A stretch of DNA of 25,612 bases from Nanoarchaeales archaeon (GTDB lineage Archaea > Nanobdellota > Nanobdellia > Woesearchaeales > UBA583), in contig JABSQY010000017.1 of NCBI GenBank assembly GCA_013215525.1, positions 1-25,612 of the forward strand, written 5' to 3'. Positions 6,415 to 13,939 of this stretch are shown piece after piece. The notes below the pieces were generated by a model. The model saw nothing but the letters and a program-made list of their open reading frames with translations. It was not told the origin of the DNA and made no database searches. Numbering within the stretch: the first letter of the stretch is position 1; each line of letters starts with the position of its first letter. A program made the position numbers and the translations under genes.

Positions 6415-6888
6415 TTATTTTTTAGATAATAAATTATAACTCATTTGAACTTTTCTATATACAAATTTATACATAGTTTTATCAGAAACATCAAACCATT
6501 TAAATGAAGAATGTTGTTTATCCAAAGTAATCTCGTGAGTATCATTAATAACTAAAGCGTACACAACATTTACAAAATGAGAAGATACTTCCTCACTATA
6601 AAAACTATTATTAAACTTTTCTTCAACAAATCCGATTTGAACTAACTCTGATTCTTTAACATCCAATCCAATTTCATCAATCAATTTTCGTTTAGCGCAA
6701 TCAAGTATAGACTCGTTTTTATTTAATCTACCTCCTAAAGTATAATATTCACCCTTACAAGGTTCATTATTTCTTAAAAATAATAAAGTTTTAGTTAAAT
6801 TTTCATTAAAAACTACAACATCAACACTCATAATCGGTACACTCTCAACTATTTTTTTATATAAATCAATATCAATAAAATTATCCAT
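6415..6888 (-). CDS. Nudix hydrolase, GDP-mannose mannosyl hydrolase-like
   Basis: A 157-residue Nudix protein. LLFLRNNEPCKGEYYTLGGRL (about 35-55) is the substrate-side signature of GDP-mannose mannosyl hydrolases, which release mannose from GDP-mannose. The Nudix box begins at G53 with E59 after five residues, then RKLIDEIGL at 67-75. Canonical R-E-U-x-E-E-x-G is altered to R-K-L-I-D-E-I-G, so the first Glu is Lys and one Glu is Asp. Enzymes of the GDP-mannose class are known to tolerate a modified Nudix box. The C-terminal HSSFKWFDVSD is the usual proofreading-like strand. Expected role: control of GDP-sugar pools for glycosylation. It has its own promoter. Confidence 0.78.
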   Translation of the reverse strand: MDNFIDIDLYKKIVESVPIMSVDVVVFNENLTKTLLFLRNNEPCKGEYYTLGGRLNKNESILDCAKRKLIDEIGLDVKESELVQIGFVEEKFNNSFYSEEVSSHFVNVVYALVINDTHEITLDKQHSSFKWFDVSDKTMYKFVYRKVQMSYNLLSKK

Positions 6889-6907
6889 AATAATTTATAT
6901 AAAATAA

Positions 6908-6917
6908 ATTATATAAA
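6908..6917 (-). promoter_or_regulatory. TATA box of the Nudix gene
   Basis: On the minus strand TTTATATAAT is centred about 25 nt upstream of the ATG at 6888. Confidence 0.55.
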
Positions 6918-6969
6918 ATTATATAATTACTAAAATAAAATGACTATATTTGTACAAACACGCAAAAGA

Positions 6970-6978
6970 TATATAAAG
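6970..6978 (+). promoter_or_regulatory. TATA box of grpE
   Basis: TATATAAAG is centred 25 nt before the ATG at 6999; a strong TATA match at leaderless spacing. Confidence 0.65.
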
Positions 6979-6998
6979 ATAAGATTAGTAGTATATAT

Positions 6999-7550
6999 AT
7001 GGTTAAAAAAGAAGATGTTAAAGTAGAAGAAACTACAGAAACACCAGTTGAAGAGACAACAGAAGATAAGGTAGAAGAAAAGCAAACTGAAACTAAAAAG
7101 CAAACTAAAGATGAAAGAATTACTGAATTAGAAGCTCAAGTTGAAGAATTAAAAATGGACTACCTAAGAGGTAGAGCAGATTATGATAATTTCAGAAAAA
7201 GAAGTCAAGAAGAATTAATTAATGCAAGAGATAAAGCAGTAGTTAGATTCGTTGAAGACTTATTACCATCAATTGATAACTTTGAAATGTCATTAAAAAT
7301 GACTGAAAATCAACCTATGTTTGTAAAAGGAGTTGAAATGATTCATAATAATTTAGTAGAATTATTAAAATCACACAAATTCGAAGAATTCACAGCAAAA
7401 GTAGGACACGACTTTAATGCAACATTACACGAACCAATTCCAGTTGATTCTGATAAAGAAGAAGGAAAAGTTTTAGCAATTTTAAAGAAAGGAATGAAAC
7501 ATAAAGATAGAATTGTAAGACCTGTACGAGTGAATGTAAAAAAAGTTTAA
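6999..7550 (+). CDS. grpE: GrpE nucleotide exchange factor
   Basis: GrpE promotes ADP release from the Hsp70 chaperone DnaK in the cytoplasm. This 183-residue protein has an acidic, Thr/Glu-rich disordered N terminus (1-40). A long dimerising helix follows (ERITELEAQVEELKMDYLRGRADYDNFRKRSQEE), including the family-typical RADYDNFRKR. The helical bundle contains FVEDLLPSIDNFEMSL. The C-terminal beta domain (about 130-183) has VGHDFNATLHEPI, matching the usual G-x-x-FDPxxHEA signature, and ends RIVRPVRVNVKK. Length is normal. Neither dnaK nor dnaJ is adjacent, unlike the common grpE-dnaK-dnaJ cluster, so they must be elsewhere if present. It has a strong own promoter and a 3' hairpin. Confidence 0.95.
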   Translation: MVKKEDVKVEETTETPVEETTEDKVEEKQTETKKQTKDERITELEAQVEELKMDYLRGRADYDNFRKRSQEELINARDKAVVRFVEDLLPSIDNFEMSLKMTENQPMFVKGVEMIHNNLVELLKSHKFEEFTAKVGHDFNATLHEPIPVDSDKEEGKVLAILKKGMKHKDRIVRPVRVNVKKV

Positions 7551-7575
7551 AGATTAGCTTTACAAGGTTAATCTT
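7550..7575 (+). terminator. 3' hairpin after grpE
   Basis: AAGATTA (7550-7556) pairs with TAATCTT (7569-7575) over 7 bp, with a possible inner CTT/AAG stem. It begins at the grpE stop codon. There is no strong T-run directly after it, so it may be a 3'-end stabiliser instead of a terminator. A second small dyad, GAAAAAT...ATTTTTC, lies further on between the convergent genes. Confidence 0.4.
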
Positions 7576-7677
7576 ACTAACTAAAAAACAATATAATAAA
7601 TTATTACGAAAAATCATAAAATTTTTCATTTAAATTTTTTCTAAGTACAATAAAATTAAACAAAAGATATAATTTAA

Positions 7678-8433
7678 TTATTTTAAAAAATTAAATTTTT
7701 CAGGACAAAGTAAAGATTCTTTATATACTCCTTTTTCATCATCAAAAGAATAATCCAACACATAATCTCCTTCAGTATTATCTAAATTATATGAATGTTT
7801 AGAATTTAAATTACGAACAAATCCATGAGTTGTAAAATATAAATTAGCACCATTAAATTTTTCAAAAACTTTTTCTTCAAATAAACAGTCTCGACTACAC
7901 AGAGCAAATATAGTAAGATTATTTAATTTAGATGAATTTATTAACACAAATGAAAATCTCTCCTCAACATAGACGTAATCACCTTTTTTAACCTTCACAA
8001 TCACAACATCACCCAAATTATTATCCTCTAAGATGAAAAAACCGTTCCCGGACAAAACTTCAAACAATCCAGACTTATCAATCCCATACTTTGAAATATT
8101 AAAAGAACAAGTTTTAGAAAATTCTCTTCCAAATACATTTGGTGTAATCTCAAAAATACAATTTTCTAAATCTAAATCTTCATAAAAAGATTTATCATAA
8201 TCATAACAAACATTTGAATACTTTGAAAAAACTAAAAAGTTATTATGATTAACATCTAAATACTCAGACTTTAAATCATCAAAAAAATATTTTTCATTTT
8301 TAGAAAAAATAGTATTAGAATTAAAAACTAAAGGATTAAACTTAGAAACTAAATTCTTTTTCTTAAATAAAAAGTCAAACTTTGTAAAATTTCCAATTTT
8401 ACAACGGCTTAGAAATGAATTGTTTCTTGACAT
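7678..8433 (-). CDS. Degenerate cupin-type glucose-6-phosphate isomerase homologue
   Basis: A 251-residue protein whose middle resembles archaeal cupin phosphoglucose isomerase. FEITPNVFGREFSKT (94-108) matches the segment before cupin motif 1. GLFEVLSGNGFFIL (122-135) matches the strand pair after it, and VKKGDYVYV (148-156) matches the start of motif 2. However, the positions of the four metal ligands in the characterised enzyme (GHxH, a downstream Glu, and the His of WAHR) read CSFNI, G122 and RFSF, so all four appear lost. Residues 1-70 are an added, unrecognised N-terminal region. No signal peptide. It may be a catalytically dead paralogue with a binding or regulatory role, or a diverged sugar-phosphate-binding protein. 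It is divergently arranged with an alcohol dehydrogenase and has its own TATA box. Family assignment is moderate because similarity was judged by eye. Confidence 0.55.
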   Translation of the reverse strand: MSRNNSFLSRCKIGNFTKFDFLFKKKNLVSKFNPLVFNSNTIFSKNEKYFFDDLKSEYLDVNHNNFLVFSKYSNVCYDYDKSFYEDLDLENCIFEITPNVFGREFSKTCSFNISKYGIDKSGLFEVLSGNGFFILEDNNLGDVVIVKVKKGDYVYVEERFSFVLINSSKLNNLTIFALCSRDCLFEEKVFEKFNGANLYFTTHGFVRNLNSKHSYNLDNTEGDYVLDYSFDDEKGVYKESLLCPEKFNFLK

Positions 8434-8455
8434 ATATAAATTAATAAAAAAATAG

Positions 8456-8464
8456 ATTATAAAA
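8456..8464 (-). promoter_or_regulatory. TATA box of the cupin gene
   Basis: On the minus strand TTTTATAAT is centred about 27 nt upstream of the ATG at 8433. Confidence 0.5.
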
Positions 8465-8518
8465 ATATATCACAACTATTAAAAGAAAACTACATCAAAA
8501 TAAAAATCATAGTTAAGT

Positions 8519-8527
8519 AGTTAAAGA
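8519..8527 (+). promoter_or_regulatory. TATA-like box of the alcohol dehydrogenase gene
   Basis: AGTTAAAGA is centred about 24 nt before the ATG at 8547. The match is weak, but the position agrees with the other genes. Confidence 0.4.
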
Positions 8528-8546
8528 ATTAAAATTAGAATATCAT

Positions 8547-9530
8547 ATGGAAAAAATTTCAGCATACGTAACTGAAAAAGCAAAAAGTGAACTTAAACCA
8601 TATACATATGATGGAAAAGTTGGAGATAATGATGTTTTAATTAAAGTCTCACATTGTGGAGTTTGTCAATCTGACATTCACTTAGTTGATGGGGATTGGG
8701 GAGATGTATATCCTTGTATTGCAGGTCACGAGATAATTGGAACTGTAGATAGAACTGGAGAAAAAGTTAAAACAGTTAAAATAGGAGATAAAGTAGGAGT
8801 AGGGTGGCAGTGTAATAGTTGTAATAATTGCGAGTATTGTGAGAATGAAGAAGAAACATTTTGTAAGGAAAATCAACCAACTTGTGTTGAACACTTTGGA
8901 GGATTTGCACAAAAAGTAATTTCTAATGAAAGATTTGTAATACCAATTCCAGAGACAATGGATTCAGCAAAAACTGCACCATTATTATGTGCAGGAATTA
9001 CTGTATATACGCCACTAAAAAGATATGTGAAAAAAGGTGATAAGGTTGCAATTATAGGAATTGGTGGTCTTGGACATCTTGCAATTCAATTTGCTAAAAA
9101 AATGGGATGTAGTGTTACAGCAATTAGTAGAAGTAAAGATAAAGAATTAGAATCTAAAGAATTTGGTGCAGACAATTTTATAACTTCTGAGCCTAAACCA
9201 GATTCATTTGATTTAATTATAAATACAACTCACATCTCGCCAGATATGAATATGTATATGGCAAGTATAAAACCAAAAGGAACATTTGTACAAGTTGGAA
9301 TCTCCGAAACAAGTTTAGATGTAGACCCAGGTTTACTTATTGGAGGAAATAAATCTGTTGCTGGAAGTGGAATAGGAAGTCCTAAAATGATTAAAGAAAT
9401 GATTAAATTTGCACAGAAAAATAATGTTTACGCAAAAGTAGAAGTTTTACCTATGTCAAATATTAATGAAGCACTTAATAAAACAAGAATGAATGAAGCT
9501 AGATATAGAATAGTTTTAGAAAACAAATAA
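8547..9530 (+). CDS. Zinc-dependent alcohol dehydrogenase, cinnamyl-alcohol-dehydrogenase-like MDR
   Basis: Predicted NAD(P)-dependent oxidation of alcohols or reduction of aldehydes in the cytoplasm. It belongs to the medium-chain dehydrogenase/reductase family. Catalytic zinc ligands are C37 (HCGVCQSDIH), H61-E62 (AGHEIIG) and C148 (LLCAG). Structural zinc ligands are C92, C95, C98 and C106 in the lobe CNSCNNCEYCENEEETFC. The Rossmann motif GIGGLG is at 171-176, and SRSKDK at about 194-199 follows beta2; the Ser-Arg-Ser-Lys there favours NADPH, as in the CAD/YahK group. Length, 327 residues, is slightly short of the usual 345-350, with no missing motif. Substrate is probably an aldehyde; which one cannot be read. 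It is divergent from the degenerate isomerase and followed by hairpin element copy 2. Confidence 0.9.
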   Translation: MEKISAYVTEKAKSELKPYTYDGKVGDNDVLIKVSHCGVCQSDIHLVDGDWGDVYPCIAGHEIIGTVDRTGEKVKTVKIGDKVGVGWQCNSCNNCEYCENEEETFCKENQPTCVEHFGGFAQKVISNERFVIPIPETMDSAKTAPLLCAGITVYTPLKRYVKKGDKVAIIGIGGLGHLAIQFAKKMGCSVTAISRSKDKELESKEFGADNFITSEPKPDSFDLIINTTHISPDMNMYMASIKPKGTFVQVGISETSLDVDPGLLIGGNKSVAGSGIGSPKMIKEMIKFAQKNNVYAKVEVLPMSNINEALNKTRMNEARYRIVLENK

Positions 9531-9576
9531 TAAAATAAAAACTTGCGATAGCCAAATTTAAATTCTTTCAAACTTC

Positions 9577-9677
9577 GTTTTCAGATTTTGTCAAGAATGT
9601 TTATTTTTTAGGACATCGACTAAGGTCTACGCTTGCGTGTCCTCAAAAAATAGATATTATTGGCACAATATGGAAAC
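9577..9677. repeat. Long-hairpin element, copy 2
   Basis: Outer arms 9577-9599 and 9655-9677 pair over 23 positions: 17 Watson-Crick, 3 G-U and 3 mismatches. The stem continues as 9602-9609 with 9645-9652 (TATTTTTT/AAAAAATA), a bulged C at 9644, and 9610-9615 with 9638-9643 (AGGACA/TGTCCT). The apical loop could hold two tiny stems (GAC/GTC and ACGC/GCGT). Relative to copy 1, three outer pairs change on both sides: 9577-9677, 9590-9664 and 9597-9657. Mismatches at 9584-9670, 9588-9666 and 9595-9659 occur at the same places as in copy 1. It lies between the convergent alcohol dehydrogenase and surface-protein genes. Confidence 0.78.
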
Positions 9678-9714
9678 TCCACACAGTGAGAAAAAATAAA
9701 AAAATAAAAGTAAA

Positions 9715-12402
9715 CTACTTACGCCTAGATTTAATGTCTCTATCAACAAATTTCTCTGCAAACCAAGACTTCCGTTTAGACACTTTAGTTGCAATATAAT
9801 CATCCATAGTAGCACGTGCAATTCTTCGATTATTATCAAACTCATCTTTATCAGATTTCTCTTTTGCAATTTTAGCTAATTGTTTATTTTGCTCATCTAA
9901 CTCAAGTTGCTTCTCATGAAGTTCCATTCTTCTTTGTTGTTCAATTGCTTTTAAATCTTCTAACTTTTTAGCAGCAATTGTATCATAATGAGATTGTCTG
10001 TACAAGTGAGTTTTATCCCAAGACTTTGAACCTCTTTGTTTACTAATATAACCTAAAAACTTCTCATCAGCAATTTCTTTTTGTGTAGGTTCAATTTTCT
10101 CTTTTTTAAAAAAACCAAATAATGAAGGTCTCTTTTTTAATCTAATTTCCATATCTCTATCTTTAATAGGTGTTTCTTCTTTAAAAACCTCTTCATTTTC
10201 ATCCTCAATTTCAACTAATTCTGGTTCAATTTTAGACTTATAATTATCTGACACTTTATTATGTGTAACATTAAAATTAAATTTTTTATTACCTAAATTT
10301 GAAAATTTTTCATTATGAAAAATTGATTTCTTCTTTTTAGGTTTTAAAGCATCAACTTTTGCTTTTCTAGCTGCTGCTGATTGTTCAAGTTTTTTAGACT
10401 TTCGTTCAAAACGAACATTATTAATATGTTTATGTAAAACATTATCTGAATGAATACTATGATTATGAATATCTCTTCTAATTTGTTTCTTATCTTGTTT
10501 ATCAATATTTTTATTAATAATTTTATCTAAGTGAGGTTTTAATTTATTTCCATTAAAAACAAACACATATGCAAAAATTACAAGAATTACAATAAATCCT
10601 AAAAACCAAATCCAACTAAAAGATGAAGTATCATCTCCTAAAACTAATTGATTATTTTTTGAATCATCATTAGAGTTCTCATTAATTTCATTTACAATAA
10701 CATCACCAGATAAATCTTTAACTAAAGGTTTCTCAAAAGTTGAAGTAATAACAGGAGTAATTTCTTTAAGAATTGGAATTGGTTTATTATAAGTAATAAA
10801 GTATCTTAAAACTTTTTTATTATCAAACTCATCAGCTGTTGAAATAATAATCTCATTAACTCCTTGAACTAAAGTTAAACTTATTTTTTGTATTGTAGAA
10901 CTAATATCTTTACTAAAAACCTCCTTACCTAAATTTTTAACTTTAACAACCGTCTCACTTTCTCCTTCACTAAACACATCAAAGCTAAAACTAGAAATAC
11001 TAACTTCTGTATCTTCATCCAAAGAGCTAGTTAAAACTACATCAATTTTATTTGGAGAACCATTTACTAAATTTGATGTAACTTCATTCCCTGCATTATC
11101 AGAAACCTCAAGATAATATTCATAAGAATCAGAGTATGTAACTTTCCCATCAACATAACTCTCTCTACTTCCTGTGTAAACCTTTTTTCCATCTCTAAAC
11201 AATTTATACTCAACATCTGAAATTAAATCATTTGACTCCGTCCAAGAAAGTTTAATAAACCCATTTTTATCTGAAATTAAACTTAAAACTGAAGTTGTTG
11301 GAGCTTGAGTATCATAATAAAAATCCTTTGTGAAAGTTTCCTTATAATAAGAATCAGAACATACAAAAGTTAATTTATATTCCCCATCAAGAATTAAATC
11401 TAAATCTACATAAAAATCATCTTTTTTATGAGAAAAAAAATCATCATAAGACTTAGAATCAATTGATACCATATGACACTCATCAGCATCAGACTCAAAC
11501 ACAAATTCATCTTCATTTGAAAACTCACCCTCAAAATCAATATCAAAACTTGAATCTAAATTAATAGATTTTAATTTTGAATTTCCTAAATTATCAAACA
11601 CAACTAAACTAATTTTTCCAGAATAAAAAGGTAAATTAATAGTTTTAGTAACACTACTTCCAACTAAAGTCCCAGTCAGTTTTAAATCATTTTGAACAAT
11701 TTCATATCTATCTAAATTTGAATCCGAAGATGAAAATTTTAAAGTATAAAGATTATCTTCTTTAACCAATAAAATGTTTGAAATCACAGGAGCAAATAAA
11801 TCTAAAACTTCAAAATCAAAATCAAAAGTTTCAAAATTCCCAGCACCATCAGTAACCTTAAATTGTAATGTTACAATCCCCTCAGAAGTTAAAACAAATT
11901 CATAAGAATTTGAACTAACCAAACCAAAGCTTTGAACTCCTGAAGATGTAACTTCAAAAATCTCAACAGAATCAACATTATAATCATCTGCAAAAGAAAA
12001 ATATAATTTTAATAATTTATTTTGAGAATCAACTAAATGATTTTCTAAACTAAAAGTAGGATTAATAGAATCAAAATAAATTGATTTAGAAGTTCCACCA
12101 GCAGTAATTATAAACTCAGTTGAAGAAGTTACAGCTCCAACATCTGTAAGATAATCAATCAAAGAAAAATCATAACAATATTCAACCCCACAAGAAGTAA
12201 AATCATAACTTTTTAAAGTCGTAGCATCATTAGCAATCATCACAGTTAAAGGACTCTCATTTTGTAAAGATTTTAAATAAACTTCATGATTATTTAAAGA
12301 AAAATAAGTTTCCGAATTACTCTCAAAATCTAAAACCTCAAAGGCAAAAATTAAATTCAAAGACAAAATAAATGTCAAAAAAAGTAAAATAAATTTTTTC
12401 AT
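9715..12402 (-). CDS. Large membrane-anchored surface protein with beta-sandwich repeats and cytoplasmic coiled-coil tail
   Basis: An 895-residue protein with an N-terminal signal peptide (1-20, KKFILLFLTFILSLNLIFAFE). The outside part to about 590 consists of successive beta-sandwich-like modules. Repeated DGAGN, DNLGN and DNAGN turns and the WTESNDLISDVEYKLFRDGKKVY segment suggest Ig or fibronectin III-like domains. Cysteine pairs (about 70 with 75, and 319 with 360) may form disulfides. One transmembrane segment lies at about 595-617 (SWIWFLGFIVILVIFAYVFVF). The remaining 280 or so residues are cytoplasmic, strongly charged, with a His-rich patch (HNHSIHSDNVLHKH) and a long Lys/Glu/Gln coiled coil (KKLEDLKAIEQQRRMELHEKQLELDEQNKQ). 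The layout suits a cell-surface adhesin or receptor linking to an inner partner. No enzymatic domain is visible. It has its own TATA box; a hairpin element lies beyond its 3' end. Confidence 0.72.
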   Translation of the reverse strand: MKKFILLFLTFILSLNLIFAFEVLDFESNSETYFSLNNHEVYLKSLQNESPLTVMIANDATTLKSYDFTSCGVEYCYDFSLIDYLTDVGAVTSSTEFIITAGGTSKSIYFDSINPTFSLENHLVDSQNKLLKLYFSFADDYNVDSVEIFEVTSSGVQSFGLVSSNSYEFVLTSEGIVTLQFKVTDGAGNFETFDFDFEVLDLFAPVISNILLVKEDNLYTLKFSSSDSNLDRYEIVQNDLKLTGTLVGSSVTKTINLPFYSGKISLVVFDNLGNSKLKSINLDSSFDIDFEGEFSNEDEFVFESDADECHMVSIDSKSYDDFFSHKKDDFYVDLDLILDGEYKLTFVCSDSYYKETFTKDFYYDTQAPTTSVLSLISDKNGFIKLSWTESNDLISDVEYKLFRDGKKVYTGSRESYVDGKVTYSDSYEYYLEVSDNAGNEVTSNLVNGSPNKIDVVLTSSLDEDTEVSISSFSFDVFSEGESETVVKVKNLGKEVFSKDISSTIQKISLTLVQGVNEIIISTADEFDNKKVLRYFITYNKPIPILKEITPVITSTFEKPLVKDLSGDVIVNEINENSNDDSKNNQLVLGDDTSSFSWIWFLGFIVILVIFAYVFVFNGNKLKPHLDKIINKNIDKQDKKQIRRDIHNHSIHSDNVLHKHINNVRFERKSKKLEQSAAARKAKVDALKPKKKKSIFHNEKFSNLGNKKFNFNVTHNKVSDNYKSKIEPELVEIEDENEEVFKEETPIKDRDMEIRLKKRPSLFGFFKKEKIEPTQKEIADEKFLGYISKQRGSKSWDKTHLYRQSHYDTIAAKKLEDLKAIEQQRRMELHEKQLELDEQNKQLAKIAKEKSDKDEFDNNRRIARATMDDYIATKVSKRKSWFAEKFVDRDIKSRRK

Positions 12403-12423
12403 AATAAACTAAAGTTTTCAAGG

Positions 12424-12431
12424 TTTATAAA
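12424..12431 (-). promoter_or_regulatory. TATA box of the surface-protein gene
   Basis: On the minus strand TTTATAAA is centred about 25 nt upstream of the ATG at 12402. Confidence 0.6.
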
Positions 12432-12477
12432 TTTTCTTTATAATCATAACGATAAAGAATATAAATTGATTAAAACA

Positions 12478-13275
12478 TTAAAATTCCGACTCATACTCTT
12501 GATAAATCTCATGTCCACACGCCTTACAAAAACTAGCATCAGGATCGTGATATTTTAATCCACAATATTTACATTTAGATCTTCTTTTTTTTGAAGTAAT
12601 TGCAATAAATTTAACTAAAGTTGTAACATAATATGGAACTAAAATTATTCCAGTTAAAATTGTAAGCATTACAACCCAACGTCCAAACTCAGTCACAGCA
12701 ACAATATCCCCAAAACCTACAGTAGTTGCAGTAGTTACTGTGAAATATAAAGCATCTGAAAAGTTATTAATTCCCTCATTTGCAACATGTTCAACATCAT
12801 AAATTAATCCAGCAGACACCATAAAAATTGCAAACAAAGTAAAAACTACTTTAATAGTAAATAATTTCTGAAACTTTTTAGAATCAAGTAAATGACCAAC
12901 ATTTAAATATTTTTCAGAATACCTATACAATCTAAAAAATCTTAAAATTCTTAAAAATTGTAAATCAGTATAACCAAACCAAAAAGGCACAATAGTTATC
13001 AAATCAATCCATGTATATTTTGATTTAAAAAATTTCTTTTTATCTGAAGCTACATAAAGTCTAATAAAAAATTCAAATGAAAATAAAACTAAAATAATAA
13101 TATCCAAAAAAACTAAAGTTTTCTTCACATTCTCAGGTAAACTATAAGTTAAAGCAATAAAAATAAATAAAGATAAAAAAATTAAAAATAAAATAAAAAA
13201 ATCCATCTTTAAAGATTTCTTATTTTCCTTCATTGAAAAATATTTTTTCAATTCCTTTCTAATAGATTTATTCAC
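12478..13275 (-). CDS. Voltage-gated K+ channel with C-terminal zinc ribbon
   Basis: A 265-residue six-transmembrane potassium channel subunit. S1 is at about 25-46, S2 at 53-75, S3 at 88-101. The voltage-sensor S4 carries Arg at every third position (R109, R112, R115, R118). S5 is at about 139-160, the pore helix and selectivity filter TVGFGD at 185-190, and S6 at about 199-225. Four subunits would form a K+-selective pore in the cell membrane. Unusually, the tail after S6 is a short zinc ribbon with C235-x2-C238 and C250-x2-C253 (CKYCGLKYHDPDASFCKACG). The start is a GTG; a TATA box lies about 28 nt upstream. The next ATG is at residue 15 and would leave all segments intact, so it is an alternative. 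Confidence 0.92.
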   Translation of the reverse strand: MNKSIRKELKKYFSMKENKKSLKMDFFILFLIFLSLFIFIALTYSLPENVKKTLVFLDIIILVLFSFEFFIRLYVASDKKKFFKSKYTWIDLITIVPFWFGYTDLQFLRILRFFRLYRYSEKYLNVGHLLDSKKFQKLFTIKVVFTLFAIFMVSAGLIYDVEHVANEGINNFSDALYFTVTTATTVGFGDIVAVTEFGRWVVMLTILTGIILVPYYVTTLVKFIAITSKKRRSKCKYCGLKYHDPDASFCKACGHEIYQEYESEF

Positions 13276-13298
13276 ACTAATTTAGTAAAAAACATTTA

Positions 13299-13307
13299 GT
13301 ATTTATA
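13299..13307 (-). promoter_or_regulatory. TATA box of the K+ channel gene
   Basis: On the minus strand TATAAATAC is centred about 28 nt upstream of the GTG start at 13275, supporting the GTG over the internal ATG. Confidence 0.5.
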
Positions 13308-13458
13308 TATTTAACTAAAAAAACAAAAGTTAAAATAAATCATAAAATTATAACAAATTAAAATAATAAACTAGAAATATATATTTAATAAAATAAAAAA
13401 ATTAATCTTGATAAATCAAAATTTAAGTATTCAACTGTACATTGTACAAGTTAATATC

Positions 13459-13484
13459 ATAAAAATTTTTTTCAAAATTTTTAT
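13459..13484 (-). terminator. GAAA-loop hairpin at the end of the ribosomal operon
   Basis: On the minus strand ATAAAAATTTT, loop GAAA, AAAATTTTTAT forms a perfect 11-bp stem closed by a GNRA-type tetraloop. It starts within the rpl30 stop codon, so it caps the operon mRNA. The stem itself ends in T-rich sequence. A further dyad, TGTACA-T-TGTACA with flanks AACT/AAGTT, lies at about 13433-13452. Terminator or 3'-stability role is inferred. Confidence 0.55.
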
Positions 13485-13939
13485 AACATTTTAGTGATTA
13501 ATTCTGAAATTTTCTCAGCTCTATCACCTAAAACTCCTTTTAATGTAAAAGGCTTTTTAATTCCACCTCTTTCAAATCCACCAATTGGAGGGTGTAATCT
13601 GAAAAATGGTTTAACAGTAAATTTAGTCTCGAAATCTCTTAACTTAACTTCACCAGCGAAGTATTCCTTCGCAATTGCAGCACCATCGATTTTAACATCT
13701 GACTTACCAACAACTGATCCTCTCTTATCAAGCATAGTAGCGTAAAAAGATTCGTCAACTAATCCATAAGTAACATAATCTTTTGCCTTTTTAGCCATAC
13801 CTAAATTTTCAGGCGTATTGTCTAAAACAACACAAGCATGTTTCTGGTGTAATCTTAATAATTCTAATGTTTTCTTAATATTTACATCAACATTAACTAA
13901 ACCACGAATTAAAATTACAGCAATTTTTTGATTATTCAT
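13481..13939 (-). CDS. rpl30: Large ribosomal subunit protein L30
   Basis: Archaeal L30, 152 residues, a 50S subunit protein near the 23S rRNA domain II-5S region. AVILIRGLVNVDVNIKKTLELLRLHQKHACVVLDNTPENLGM is the ferredoxin-like core shared with bacterial L30. The C-terminal extension containing FRLHPPIGGFERGGIKKPF is typical of the archaeal/eukaryotic (L7e) version. The frame is open further upstream, but the ATG at 13939 starts exactly at the conserved core, overlaps the rps5 stop by 8 nt, and has a GGTG motif 6 nt before it. It is the last gene of the operon here. The usual next genes, rpl15 and secY, are absent. Confidence 0.93.
   Translation of the reverse strand: MNNQKIAVILIRGLVNVDVNIKKTLELLRLHQKHACVVLDNTPENLGMAKKAKDYVTYGLVDESFYATMLDKRGSVVGKSDVKIDGAAIAKEYFAGEVKLRDFETKFTVKPFFRLHPPIGGFERGGIKKPFTLKGVLGDRAEKISELITKML

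Noticed and set aside
9657..9869. 70-codon minus-strand open frame overlapping the end of the surface-protein gene and hairpin element copy 2
   Set aside because: Out-of-frame shadow of the real gene; no start context and no recognisable features.
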